Origin: an uncultured Flavobacteriales bacterium
GTDB lineage: Bacteria > Bacteroidota > Bacteroidia > Flavobacteriales_D > Parvicellaceae
Direction: 5' to 3'
Assembly: GCA_943787725.1 (NCBI GenBank)
Contig: CALSNM010000028.1
Span: 1 to 49,385 of the forward strand
DNA length: 49,385 bases
Position numbers and translations under genes: made by a program. Below the pieces are notes generated by a model that was not told the origin of the DNA, searched no databases, and saw only the letters and a program-made list of their open reading frames with translations. Position 1 is the first letter of the stretch. Every line of letters begins with the position of its first letter. Shown here piece by piece: positions 20,408 to 29,071 of this stretch.

Positions 20408-21418
20408 TTAAAAATTATCCGCTAACGTTTTAACTTGTTTTAATTGCTTAAATAACAACTCACCTTCTGCATGACTTAAGGTTTGCTGTCCATCAGAAAA
20501 AGCTATTTCTGGAGTTTCGTGTGTTTCAATGATAACTCCATCTGCTCCAGCAATAATTCCAGCCATAGCGATTTTCCCAACATGCTTGCGTATTCCAATT
20601 CCATGAGAAGGATCAACAACAACTGGGAGATGCGATTTCTCTTTTAAAATTGGAATTGCGTTTACATCTAACGTATTTCGATAGGCTTTTTCAAAAGTTC
20701 TGATTCCTCTTTCGCAAAGAATAATTTTTTCATTGCCATTAGAAAAAACATATTCTGCACTTTGCAACAACTCATCAATAGAACCAGATATCCCTCTTTT
20801 TAACATTACCGCTTTATCCACTTTTCCGAGTTCATCTAACAAATTGAAGTTTTGTGAATTCCGCGCACCAACTTGAAATACATCAATATAATCATGCATA
20901 GGTGCAATTTGGGAAACCTGCATAACTTCTGTGATAATTTTAATTCCATTCTCTTTACAATGCTTATAGAACATTTTTAGTCCTTCTATCCCCATACCTC
21001 TAAAGGAATAGGGAGAACTTCTTGGTTTATAAACGCCGCCTCTCATTATTTTGATACCATTTTCAACTAAAAACTGAACGGTAGATTCGATTTGCTCTTC
21101 ACTTTCGATGGAGCAAGGACCAGCCATAATAGCTAGCTCACTACCTCCTATTTTAACACCATCTCCCAAGTCAACCAAAGAGGGGTTCAATTTCCATTTT
21201 TTGGAAACCAATTTATAATCATCGGTCACACGATGAATATCTTTAATACCCTCTAAGGAGCCTATATTACGAATATCAAAATCTGCTTTTCCCGTTGCAA
21301 CTAAATAATCTTGAAATTGCGTTTTTACAGGTGCTGTTTTGTATCCCAGTTCTTGAATAATTACATCCAACTTTGTAAGGCTTTCAATTGTTATATTTTT
21401 TTCTAATTGTATAATCAT
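20408..21418 (-). CDS. aroF: 3-deoxy-7-phosphoheptulonate (DAHP) synthase, type I-beta
   Basis: First committed enzyme of the shikimate pathway, joining phosphoenolpyruvate and erythrose 4-phosphate. Residues 1-70 form a ferredoxin-like regulatory domain as in Thermotoga-type enzymes. The barrel follows with MAGPCSIESEEQI, GGVYKPRSSPYSFRGMG, DVFQVGARNSQNF, MLKRGISGSIDELL, ILCERGIRTFE, VVVDPSHGIG and the late IETHETPE. No chorismate mutase domain is present. Its place after trpA means Trp starvation signals could also raise entry into the aromatic pathway. The gene symbol follows common usage for this type. Confidence 0.93.
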   Translation of the reverse strand: MIIQLEKNITIESLTKLDVIIQELGYKTAPVKTQFQDYLVATGKADFDIRNIGSLEGIKDIHRVTDDYKLVSKKWKLNPSLVDLGDGVKIGGSELAIMAGPCSIESEEQIESTVQFLVENGIKIMRGGVYKPRSSPYSFRGMGIEGLKMFYKHCKENGIKIITEVMQVSQIAPMHDYIDVFQVGARNSQNFNLLDELGKVDKAVMLKRGISGSIDELLQSAEYVFSNGNEKIILCERGIRTFEKAYRNTLDVNAIPILKEKSHLPVVVDPSHGIGIRKHVGKIAMAGIIAGADGVIIETHETPEIAFSDGQQTLSHAEGELLFKQLKQVKTLADNF

Positions 21419-21463
21419 TGTAGTAAATATTTATTCCTGATGTTATTTTAAGCTAGTTTTTTT

Positions 21464-22231
21464 TCATACTCTAACACCTTCAACAAAGGAGCGGATTTTA
21501 TTATCCAATAATTCTTCTTTGGACAATGCTTTAATAAAAGCACTACCTATTATTCCACCATTTGCAATTGCTGTAGCCGCTTGAAAAGATTTTGCATCAT
21601 GAATTCCAAAACCAACTTGAATTGGGTTATTTAAATTCAATGCTGCTAGACGATTTCCATATTCAGAAAGGTTATTTACCGAATCTCCACCCGTAATAGA
21701 ATGACTAGAAACTGCATAAAGGAATCCAGATGAAGCTGCATCAATTTCTCTAATTCTTTCATCTGTTGAAGACGGCGTCACCAAAAAAGTACATGTTAAT
21801 TCGTATTGCTTGAACAAAGGTGCACACTGTTTTTTATACTCATTCAAAGGTAAATCTGGAAGAATTACTCCATCTACTCCAACTTGATTTGCCCTTTTAC
21901 AAAATGGCTCTAATCCATATTGAATAACTTGATTGTAATAGCCCATTAACACCAAAGGAACTTGTGTTTTACTTCGAATACCTTTTAGCTGATCAAAAAG
22001 AAGGTCGAGATTCATTCCATTTTTAAGAGCTTCTTTACTGCTAGCTTGAATGACTGGTCCATCCGCCAGAGGATCAGAATAAGGCATTCCAATCTCTATT
22101 AAATCTACACCAGCTTTAGCTAAGCCTAAAATAATACTTCCGGTATCCTCCAAATTTGGATAACCTGCCGTAAAGTAGATAGTCAGAACATCTGATGGCT
22201 TGTTTTTAAATAAGTTATCTATCCGATTCAT
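21464..22231 (-). CDS. trpA: Tryptophan synthase alpha subunit
   Basis: Cleaves indole-3-glycerol phosphate to indole and glyceraldehyde 3-phosphate, and works in an alpha2beta2 complex with TrpB. The TIM-barrel motifs [19 protein letters not shown] (catalytic Glu) and [15 protein letters not shown] (catalytic Asp) are present, as are [22 protein letters not shown] and [12 protein letters not shown]. Its 255 residues fit the family. The start overlaps the trpB stop by four bases (ATGA), typical of coupled translation of the two subunits. Confidence 0.96.
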   Translation of the reverse strand: MNRIDNLFKNKPSDVLTIYFTAGYPNLEDTGSIILGLAKAGVDLIEIGMPYSDPLADGPVIQASSKEALKNGMNLDLLFDQLKGIRSKTQVPLVLMGYYNQVIQYGLEPFCKRANQVGVDGVILPDLPLNEYKKQCAPLFKQYELTCTFLVTPSSTDERIREIDAASSGFLYAVSSHSITGGDSVNNLSEYGNRLAALNLNNPIQVGFGIHDAKSFQAATAIANGGIIGSAFIKALSKEELLDNKIRSFVEGVRV

Positions 22232-23412
22232 AGTTCAAAGTGTTTCATAAAAGTAGACAAATCTTTATCTCCTCTTCCCGAAAGATTAATAACTACAACG
22301 TCTTCCTTTTTAAATTCCAATTGTTTTAAGGATGCTAGTGCATGAGCAGATTCTAATGCTGGAATAATTCCTTCTAATCTTGTCAATTCCAATGCTGCGT
22401 CCAATGCTTCTTTATCTGTCACAGCCACAAAAGAAGCGCGTTTCGTTTCAAATAAGTTTGCGTGCATCGGTCCGATTCCTGGATAATCCAAACCTGCAGA
22501 AATAGAATAGGGCTCTACAACTTGCCCATCTTTGGTTTGCATTAATAATGATTTACTCCCGTGCAACACTCCCTCTGTACCAACAAAAGATGTTGCGGCA
22601 GTTTTCCCACTATCGATTCCCATGCCAGAAGCTTCACAAGCGATTAATTGGACATTTTCATCCTCTAAAAAATGATAAAATGCTCCGGCCGCATTACTTC
22701 CACCTCCAACACAAGCTATAATTGCAGTGGGCCTTTCATAACCTGTTTTTTCTTTTAATTGTAAGCGTATTTCTTGACTAATAACTGATTGCAATCGCGC
22801 TACCATATCCGGATATGGATGTGGGCCCACAACAGAACCAATAATATAATGTGTGTCATGTGGATGATTAATCCAGTCTCTGATTGCTTCATTCGTAGCG
22901 TCTTTTAAAGTTTTACTTCCGGAAGTCGCTGGAATAACTTTAGCACCTAACATTTTCATTCGCGCAACATTTGGAGCTTGGCGTTGAATATCAATCTCTC
23001 CCATATAAACAATGCATTCTAGCCCCATTAATGCACAAACTGTTGCAGTAGCAACGCCATGTTGACCCGCTCCAGTTTCAGCAATAATTCTTTTTTTACC
23101 CAACTTCTTTGCTACTAGTATCTGACCAATTGTATTGTTTATTTTATGCGCTCCGGTATGATTCAAATCTTCCCGTTTTAGATAAATATTTACCTGATAA
23201 TGTTCAGAAAGATTTTGGGCTAAATACAAAGGCGTTGGACGGCCTACATAATCTTTTAGCAAGGCATCAAAATCTGTTTTAAATTCATCAGAACTCAAAA
23301 TATCAAGATATGCCAATCTAAGTTCCTCAACATTATTGTGCAATAATTCGGGAATATATGCGCCACCAAACTTCCCGTAAAATCCTTTTTTATTTGCGTT
23401 ATACATGCTCAT
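22228..23412 (-). CDS. trpB: Tryptophan synthase beta subunit
   Basis: PLP enzyme joining indole and serine to make tryptophan. The PLP lysine lies in [17 protein letters not shown], the phosphate loop in [13 protein letters not shown] and the substrate region in [15 protein letters not shown]. The end carries [10 protein letters not shown]. The length of 394 residues is standard for TrpB1. It begins five bases after trpF; an alternative ATG two codons in would also be possible. Confidence 0.97.
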   Translation of the reverse strand: MSMYNANKKGFYGKFGGAYIPELLHNNVEELRLAYLDILSSDEFKTDFDALLKDYVGRPTPLYLAQNLSEHYQVNIYLKREDLNHTGAHKINNTIGQILVAKKLGKKRIIAETGAGQHGVATATVCALMGLECIVYMGEIDIQRQAPNVARMKMLGAKVIPATSGSKTLKDATNEAIRDWINHPHDTHYIIGSVVGPHPYPDMVARLQSVISQEIRLQLKEKTGYERPTAIIACVGGGSNAAGAFYHFLEDENVQLIACEASGMGIDSGKTAATSFVGTEGVLHGSKSLLMQTKDGQVVEPYSISAGLDYPGIGPMHANLFETKRASFVAVTDKEALDAALELTRLEGIIPALESAHALASLKQLEFKKEDVVVINLSGRGDKDLSTFMKHFEL

Positions 23413-23417
23413 TCATA

Positions 23418-24035
23418 TTATATTCCATTTATAAATTCTTCTACTAAATCAATGTGCTTAATCCCTGGATGAACTTCAAATTTGCTATTAATATCTACCA
23501 CAGACAATAGCGGATAAATTTGATCTATTTCTTTTAAGGAACTTAAGTGCATCAATTCTAATCCTCCACTTAAAATAAATGGAACATTCCCTTCGTATTT
23601 ATTGAGAATATCCCAATTAAATTGTGTTCCATTTCCTCCAGGATTTTTTCCTTTGGTATCAAATAATAAATAATCACAGAATTGGAATGCATTCGTGTCA
23701 TTCATGTCAAAAGAATCATCGATTGAAAAAACCTTAATTAGTTTTAACCCTGCAGTAATTAAGGCTTCACAATACGTTACTGATTCGCCTCCATGCAATT
23801 GGACAAAATCTAAACCGAAGTCATTAACTATTCGCAGCAGTTCTTCCTTGGTTTCGTTCACAAACACCCCAACTTTTTTAGTCGCTCCCAACTCCATGTC
23901 TCTTACAAAACTACCAGTAATATTGCAGTTACGAGGAGATTTACCATAGAAAATGAAGCCAATAAAACTAGGTTGAAGTTGTATTACTTCTGTTACATTT
24001 GAAACATCATTCAATCCACAAACTTTTACCTTCAT
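23418..24035 (-). CDS. trpF: Phosphoribosylanthranilate isomerase
   Basis: Third step after anthranilate: Amadori rearrangement of phosphoribosylanthranilate. The N-terminal KVCGLNDVSNV carries the catalytic Cys, FIFYGKSPRNC follows, DFVQLHGGES is the central motif, and LLFDTKGKNPGGNGTQF carries the catalytic Asp. FILSGGLE closes the barrel. The protein is 205 residues and unfused. Its start overlaps the trpC stop by four bases. Confidence 0.94.
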   Translation of the reverse strand: MKVKVCGLNDVSNVTEVIQLQPSFIGFIFYGKSPRNCNITGSFVRDMELGATKKVGVFVNETKEELLRIVNDFGLDFVQLHGGESVTYCEALITAGLKLIKVFSIDDSFDMNDTNAFQFCDYLLFDTKGKNPGGNGTQFNWDILNKYEGNVPFILSGGLELMHLSSLKEIDQIYPLLSVVDINSKFEVHPGIKHIDLVEEFINGI

Positions 24036-24838
24036 GCTTCCTTTTTTTCTTGATCTTGAATCGCGTCAATAAATGCTCGACACGCTTTAGATGGACTTGG
24101 AGTTTTCATAAATTGCTCACCAATCAAAAATCCATTATATCCAACCTTTTTTAACAAAGCAATATCATCTGGAGTCTTAATCCCACTTTCAGCAACTTTA
24201 ACAACTGAATTCGGTAGTTGAGAAAAGAGGTCAATAGAATTCTGAAGAGAGACTTCAAACGTTTCAAGGTTTCTATTATTAACACCAATCAACACCTCTT
24301 CATTTGGTATTTTCTCTAATTCCTTTTCATTATGAATTTCTAAAAGAACCTCCAACGATAGCTTTTTTGCCAAATTCGAAAATCGAATAATTTCTTCTTT
24401 TGACAACACACTTGCAATTAACAATATTGCATCAGCCCCAATCGAACGAGCTTCTATTATTTGGTATTCATCAATAATAAAATCTTTTCTCAAAATTGGA
24501 CAATAGTTCAACTTCCTTGCTTTTTTCAAATCATTATCTGAACCACCAAAAAACTGTTCATCTGTCAAAACCGATAAGGCAGACGCACCGGATTGCATGT
24601 AACCCAATGTTACCTCATCTACTTTTGCGTACTTATTTATATTTCCTTTGGAAGGTGACTTACGCTTGAATTCAGCAATTATTCCTGATTTATCTTCACG
24701 CAGCAAATAGCTTTTTAAACTAACTGTAGGTGAGTTGAAATAGATGCTCTTTTCAAGAAGTGCTATTGGAATCAACGCTTGTCGCTCAACAACTTCGATT
24801 CTTTTTTGTGCTACTATTTTTTCTAAAATATTCATCAT
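24032..24838 (-). CDS. trpC: Indole-3-glycerol phosphate synthase
   Basis: Ring-closing step to indole-3-glycerol phosphate. Motifs AEFKRKSPSKGNIN (catalytic Lys), ALSVLTDEQFFGGS, PILRKDFIIDEYQI, LIGVNNRNLETF and VAESGIKTPDDI are all in order. Its 268 residues match the monofunctional enzyme. Two ATG codons in a row (24838 and 24835) open the gene, and its start region touches the trpD stop. Confidence 0.96.
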   Translation of the reverse strand: MMNILEKIVAQKRIEVVERQALIPIALLEKSIYFNSPTVSLKSYLLREDKSGIIAEFKRKSPSKGNINKYAKVDEVTLGYMQSGASALSVLTDEQFFGGSDNDLKKARKLNYCPILRKDFIIDEYQIIEARSIGADAILLIASVLSKEEIIRFSNLAKKLSLEVLLEIHNEKELEKIPNEEVLIGVNNRNLETFEVSLQNSIDLFSQLPNSVVKVAESGIKTPDDIALLKKVGYNGFLIGEQFMKTPSPSKACRAFIDAIQDQEKKEA

Positions 24839-25824
24839 TAATTCGATACCATTTTTAATTTATTAATCGCCTTTTGAGAAACGATTGTCTCTCTTGCTTT
24901 TTCCATTGCAACTTCCAAACTCATTGTTGGTTCAAAGCACTGAATTGCTAGTGCTGCGTTTGCTACAACCACATTGGTTTGCGCATCTGTCCCTTCACCA
25001 CTTAATATTCTCGTAAATAGAGATGCGGCGGCTTGAATGGAATTCCCTCCATACAATTCTTCAGGGCGCAAAACTTCAGCGTTAAAATCAGATGGATACA
25101 ATTGTAACTCTTTGTTTGTTCCTAAAACTCTTAATGGTGCAGTCAATGTTGCTTCATCATAACCATCTACATTGTGTAAAACAGCAAATTGTTTGTGCTC
25201 TTCCTCCAGTATATACTTATATTTTCTGGCAATTTTCAAGTTATACACTCCAACTAATTGATGAGAAGGTTGAGCTGGGTTTACCAAAGGGCCCAGTAAA
25301 TTAAAGAATGTTTTAACTCCTAATTGTTTTCGTATTGGCGCAACATGTTTCATTGCAGAATGAAACAATGGAGCATGTAAAAAACAGATTCCTGCTTTAT
25401 CTAGTTTTGAATTAAGGTCTTTTGAATTTGTAGTAAATTTAAACCCTAACTCTTCCAAAACATTGGATGATCCACAAAGCGAAGAAACACCATAATTACC
25501 GTGCTTTACAACCCGGTAACCAGCACCCGCAACAACAAAAGAAGAAATAGTAGAAACATTAAACGTATTCTTTCCGTCACCGCCTGTTCCGCACATATCA
25601 ATTGCATTTGATGCGTCGATTTCTACTTTAGAACACAAGCTCAATAAAGCATCTCTAAACCCCTTCATCTCATCAAGCGTTATTTCTTTCATATTAAAAG
25701 CCGAGATAAATGCAGTCATTTCAATTTCAGAAATTTCTCCATTTCCCATCTCTACCAATACATCAAATGCTTCTTGGTAAGAAAGAGGTATCTGATTGTA
25801 TATTTTTTCTAAAATGTTTTTCAT
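24838..25824 (-). CDS. trpD: Anthranilate phosphoribosyltransferase
   Basis: Transfers phosphoribose from PRPP to anthranilate. The hallmark IDMCGTGGDGKNTFNVST binds PRPP, KHGNYGVSSLCGSSNVLEELG follows, and KTFFNLLGPLVNP ends the core. The ATG at 25824 (MKNILEK) is preferred because it matches the family start; an ATG four codons upstream (25836) would overlap trpG by 11 bases. About 328 residues. Confidence 0.95.
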   Translation of the reverse strand: MKNILEKIYNQIPLSYQEAFDVLVEMGNGEISEIEMTAFISAFNMKEITLDEMKGFRDALLSLCSKVEIDASNAIDMCGTGGDGKNTFNVSTISSFVVAGAGYRVVKHGNYGVSSLCGSSNVLEELGFKFTTNSKDLNSKLDKAGICFLHAPLFHSAMKHVAPIRKQLGVKTFFNLLGPLVNPAQPSHQLVGVYNLKIARKYKYILEEEHKQFAVLHNVDGYDEATLTAPLRVLGTNKELQLYPSDFNAEVLRPEELYGGNSIQAAASLFTRILSGEGTDAQTNVVVANAALAIQCFEPTMSLEVAMEKARETIVSQKAINKLKMVSN

Positions 25825-25825
25825 G

Positions 25826-26392
25826 TTACTTTTCATTTAACCAGTTTTCAATCATCTTTTTCCCTTCAGGAGTCAAAACTGATTCTGGATGAAATTGCAC
25901 TCCTTTTACAGCATGCTCTTTATGCCGAATAGCCATAATGCAATTGTCTTTTGACCTAGCAATAACCTCTAAATCATCGACATTTTCATCTTTCATTACC
26001 CAAGAGTGATACCTTCCAACTTCAGTAGGATTAGACACATTAGTAAAAAGACCATCCTGTTTCTCAATACTTATTGAACTAGCCACACCATGATAAACTT
26101 CATCCAAATTAATCAAATCACCTCCATAAACTTCTGCAATTGCTTGCATTCCCAGACAAACACCTAAGATAGATTTCGAACTTCCATAGTGTTTAATTAC
26201 GGCCTTTATTACACCTGCATTTTCGGGTAGTCCAGGTCCTGGAGAAATGAGAATTTTATCAAATGCTCCTATTTCTTCTAATTCAATTTCATCGTTGCGC
26301 CGCACAACTACTTCATCCGAAGACAAGTCTTTTAAGTACTGTACTAAATTGTACGTGAATGAATCGTAATTATCTATTACTAATATTTTCAT
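25826..26392 (-). CDS. trpG: Anthranilate synthase glutamine amidotransferase subunit
   Basis: Supplies ammonia from glutamine to TrpE. The class I amidotransferase triad is visible: nucleophile Cys in LGVCLGMQAIAE, then His and Glu in GVQFHPESVLT. The N-terminus LVIDNYDSFTYNLVQYL is diagnostic. Its 188 residues indicate a stand-alone subunit, not fused to TrpD. The start overlaps the trpE stop by four bases. It could also serve aminodeoxychorismate synthase, as TrpG does in several bacteria. Confidence 0.95.
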   Translation of the reverse strand: MKILVIDNYDSFTYNLVQYLKDLSSDEVVVRRNDEIELEEIGAFDKILISPGPGLPENAGVIKAVIKHYGSSKSILGVCLGMQAIAEVYGGDLINLDEVYHGVASSISIEKQDGLFTNVSNPTEVGRYHSWVMKDENVDDLEVIARSKDNCIMAIRHKEHAVKGVQFHPESVLTPEGKKMIENWLNEK

Positions 26393-27768
26393 TTAATGTC
26401 CTCCGCTTTTTTAATGGCCATTCTCAATGCCCCTATTTTGTTATCTACTTCTTTTAATTCTGATTCTGGAACCGAATTAACCACCACTCCAGCTCCTGCC
26501 TGGTAATGTAACTCGTTATTTTGACATAAAAAGGAACGAATCATTATTGCATGGTTTAAATTTCCGTTCAATTCTATGAAGCCAATACCGCCTCCATAAT
26601 AATTTCGAGAAACAGGTTCGTATTTATCTATTAACTGCATAGCCTTATATTTTGGGGCACCTGACAAAGTTCCTGCTGGAAAGGTTTTACCAAAAACCTC
26701 CAATGGATTGTAATCAGAAGGCAATGTAGCTTCTACTTCTGATACCATATGAATGACATGGCTAAAAAACTGAATTTCTTTAAAAGCTTTTACCGCAACA
26801 TTCTCACCTATTCTTCCCAAATCATTTCTGGCCAAATCAACCAACATTACATGCTCTGCGTTTTCTTTCTCATCTGTCTTTAACTCTTCAGCGGAGTTCA
26901 AATCTTGTTCCAGATTACCTGTTCGTTTATAGGTTCCTGCAATCGGATTTATTAAAGCTGTTCCCTTATCTATCTTAATTTGTGCTTCAGGAGAAGATCC
27001 GAATATTTTATAATTCCCCATATCAAAGTAGTACAAATATGGAGATGGATTGATGGACCTTAGAGATCTATAAACCTGAAAGTCATCCCCTTTGAATTTT
27101 TGCTTAAACCTCCTTGATAACACCAATTGAAAAACATCTCCTAATTGACAATGCTCCTGACCCTTTTCTATTTGAGAAAGAAACTTTTCTGGACTCGTAA
27201 AACAATCCTCATCTTCGACTGTGGAAAAAGAGTAAGCGCTGAATCGTAAGGATTGAACACGCTCTATTAGTTGCTCTTGCTCAGGTTCCTGTTGCTCTTG
27301 AACAAACTCTGTAAATGTCAATTCATTGGTGAAATGATCAATTGCAATGACGTGTCGATAAAAAGAGTAACTCATTAATGGAATTGAATCGTTTAGCGGT
27401 TTTTCGCTCAATTCCAGTGTTTCAAAAACCGAAATCGCATTATAGTTGGTATGTCCAAAAACCGCTTGAAAAGAATTCCCGGAAATTTCGAAAGACTTCA
27501 CATATTCAGAGAATAAAAAAGGAGCTTTTTGAATATCATTGCTTACAATTATTTTAGATCCATTGTCTGTTATTGCAACCTCATTATCTGTTGCTGTAAA
27601 AGTCGAAATTGGACTAAGACAAATAAAAGAGTGAGACTTTTCTCGCTTTTCATTCAAATTACTCTCCAGCAGAACGGCATTCGGGTAAAGATCCCGAAGC
27701 TTTAAGTATATACTAACCGGAGTTAGTGTATCAGCTATAATTGTATTTTGTATTGTTAGTAGTTTCAT
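26389..27768 (-). CDS. trpE: Anthranilate synthase component I
   Basis: Converts chorismate to anthranilate with TrpG and is the first structural gene of the operon. Chorismate-binding motifs include FGSSPEAQIKID, NPIAGTYKRTG, EHVMLVDLARNDLGRIG, FPAGTLSGAPKYKAMQLID and AGAGVVVNSVPESE. The ATG at 27768 is preferred to an in-frame TTG two codons earlier, giving 459 residues. It begins 26 bases after the attenuator terminator stem. The N-terminal domain should hold the tryptophan feedback site; an LLES motif (AVLLESN) is visible near residue 34. Confidence 0.95.
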   Translation of the reverse strand: MKLLTIQNTIIADTLTPVSIYLKLRDLYPNAVLLESNLNEKREKSHSFICLSPISTFTATDNEVAITDNGSKIIVSNDIQKAPFLFSEYVKSFEISGNSFQAVFGHTNYNAISVFETLELSEKPLNDSIPLMSYSFYRHVIAIDHFTNELTFTEFVQEQQEPEQEQLIERVQSLRFSAYSFSTVEDEDCFTSPEKFLSQIEKGQEHCQLGDVFQLVLSRRFKQKFKGDDFQVYRSLRSINPSPYLYYFDMGNYKIFGSSPEAQIKIDKGTALINPIAGTYKRTGNLEQDLNSAEELKTDEKENAEHVMLVDLARNDLGRIGENVAVKAFKEIQFFSHVIHMVSEVEATLPSDYNPLEVFGKTFPAGTLSGAPKYKAMQLIDKYEPVSRNYYGGGIGFIELNGNLNHAIMIRSFLCQNNELHYQAGAGVVVNSVPESELKEVDNKIGALRMAIKKAEDIK

Positions 27769-27793
27769 TTTCAAATTTCAAATTTTCGAACAC

Positions 27794-27827
27794 AAAAAAA
27801 GGCTTGTCGCAATCGACAAGCCTTTTT
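27794..27827 (-). terminator. trp attenuator terminator hairpin
   Basis: On the minus strand GGCTTGTCG pairs with CGACAAGCC around ATTG, flanked by A5 and T7. This is a strong intrinsic terminator between the leader peptide and trpE. Confidence 0.9.
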
Positions 27828-27850
27828 AAATATTTAATATAATTAATAGC

Positions 27851-27916
27851 TTAGCCTATCTGCGACACATTGTGTTTTGCAGACCACCAATAATTATTTA
27901 ATTTCAAGTTTTTCAT
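27851..27916 (-). CDS. trpL: trp leader peptide with tandem Trp codons
   Basis: A 21-residue ORF, too short for usual gene callers: MKNLKLNNYWWSAKHNVSQI plus a final Gly, then TAA. Two adjacent TGG codons lie at residues 10 and 11 (27884-27889). Tryptophan is the rarest residue, so a pair in a 21-codon ORF just ahead of a terminator and trpE is the signature of a ribosome-sensing leader. Hairpin-forming segments flank the codons as expected. The ATG lies eight bases after the -7 box, so the mRNA would be almost leaderless. Confidence 0.82.
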   Translation of the reverse strand: MKNLKLNNYWWSAKHNVSQIG

Positions 27917-27924
27917 TATGACAA

Positions 27925-27932
27925 CAAAGTTA
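27925..27932 (-). promoter_or_regulatory. -7 box of the trp operon promoter
   Basis: TAACTTTG on the minus strand matches TAnnTTTG and ends eight bases before the leader ATG. No TTG lies 19-21 bases upstream (TTAGGA is the closest), so the -33 element is weak or absent. Confidence 0.5.
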
Positions 27933-28004
27933 ACATACTTCAAAATCTTTTTCCTAATTAAACCTTAAAAAATTTTCATTTATTTTAATAAACACATAAG
28001 AGCA

Positions 28005-29063
28005 CTACTTTACCCTGCTAAATTTCAATGCTTTAAGCATTATATTAGGCAAAGGCTTTGAAGGGTGTCTTTTTTCTACATTCAAATTTATTCCTAGCTT
28101 TTCAATAATCGGAATTTTGTATACTTCAATCAATTCAATCAGGGTTCCATCAGGATCTTCAATATAGGTACAATGCACTTTTGTTGAATCTCCCATACTT
28201 AAAATATTTTTGGTGTCGCATGTAAAACCAAAACCAACTTTATCTAACGCTTCACCCAATTCTTTCATCCCCCTTATATCAAAGCCTAAGTGAACAAAAC
28301 CTATATCTCCCCAAAGTCTACCTTCGTAAATCTTTAAGGGTTTCCTTTCGGATAAATCTTGAACTAACTCGATATAAGTTTCTCCTGATAATCTTGTAAA
28401 ACCTCCTCCAGATGGATTGGATTGCGTTAAAAGTATTCTTCTAAACTTCCCATCTCCTCCGGGTAATTTTGACCAGTCCGTAAAAACTTCAGAGGTATCA
28501 TAAACTACCTTATCATACCCCAAAACACTAGAATACAATTTCATAGCAGCAGCAATATCAGAAACGCCGATACTACACCCGGCTATTCCATTGGTTACCC
28601 TTCCGGCATTTGTAAAAGAGTGCTTTGTAGGAATTACTTGAAAATACTGACCCTGAATATCTTTTACATAAAAAGTATTCCAACCATTTGGCATTTTTAT
28701 CAGACCTGAAACTAACTCTGCATTATTTTCTTTAAAAAAAGCATAAGCTTTTTTCACGTCAAGTGATTTAATAAATCCTGTATAGATTCCTAAATCACCT
28801 ATTTGAAAAGCCTTTTCCGCATGGGTGGCTTGAAATGTAGTGGGGCAAACCACCTCCATTGCACAACCTCCTTGGAGGTTGAGAATCATTGCAGCTCTTT
28901 TAGTAATTGTTTTGTTTTCTGTGTAGATATCCATCAATGGAGCCCCAGCTTCATCATTAAAAAATGGAATATCCATTCCAAAAAACTTTCTATACCAGGC
29001 CCATGCATCTGCATGCTGTGGCACACCAACCCCTAAATGCTGAATCCCCTGAACTGTATACAT
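28005..29063 (-). CDS. Protein with two VOC (glyoxalase/dioxygenase) domains
   Basis: A 352-residue protein with two tandem vicinal-oxygen-chelate domains. The first half starts GIQHLGVGVPQHADAWAWYR and includes YVKDIQGQYFQVI; the second starts GCSIGVSDIAAAMKLYSSVL and has FVHLGFDIRGM and EDPDGTLIELIEV, with His and Glu where VOC enzymes place metal ligands. The reaction is not identifiable: glyoxalase, extradiol dioxygenase and 4-hydroxyphenylpyruvate dioxygenase-like roles all remain possible. It follows efp by eight bases, so the two are probably cotranscribed. It lies just upstream of the trp operon, but that operon has its own promoter. Confidence 0.75.
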   Translation of the reverse strand: MYTVQGIQHLGVGVPQHADAWAWYRKFFGMDIPFFNDEAGAPLMDIYTENKTITKRAAMILNLQGGCAMEVVCPTTFQATHAEKAFQIGDLGIYTGFIKSLDVKKAYAFFKENNAELVSGLIKMPNGWNTFYVKDIQGQYFQVIPTKHSFTNAGRVTNGIAGCSIGVSDIAAAMKLYSSVLGYDKVVYDTSEVFTDWSKLPGGDGKFRRILLTQSNPSGGGFTRLSGETYIELVQDLSERKPLKIYEGRLWGDIGFVHLGFDIRGMKELGEALDKVGFGFTCDTKNILSMGDSTKVHCTYIEDPDGTLIELIEVYKIPIIEKLGINLNVEKRHPSKPLPNIMLKALKFSRVK

Positions 29064-29071
29064 AGTTAACT

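Larger units (their letters stand above)
27794..27916 (-). promoter_or_regulatory. Tryptophan operon transcription attenuator
   Basis: Four ordered RNA segments are visible. Segment 1 is TCTGC (27879-27883), directly after the tandem Trp codons. Segment 2 is GTGTCGCAGA (27859-27868). Segments 1 and 2 can pair as TCTGC/GCAGA with inner ACAC/GTGT. TGTCGCA inside segment 2 (27861-27867) is exactly complementary to TGCGACA (27805-27811), which covers the loop and 3' arm of the terminator. A ribosome stalled on the Trp codons would block segment 1 and free segment 2 to disrupt the terminator. A ribosome at the leader stop would cover segment 2 and let the terminator form. Confidence 0.8.
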
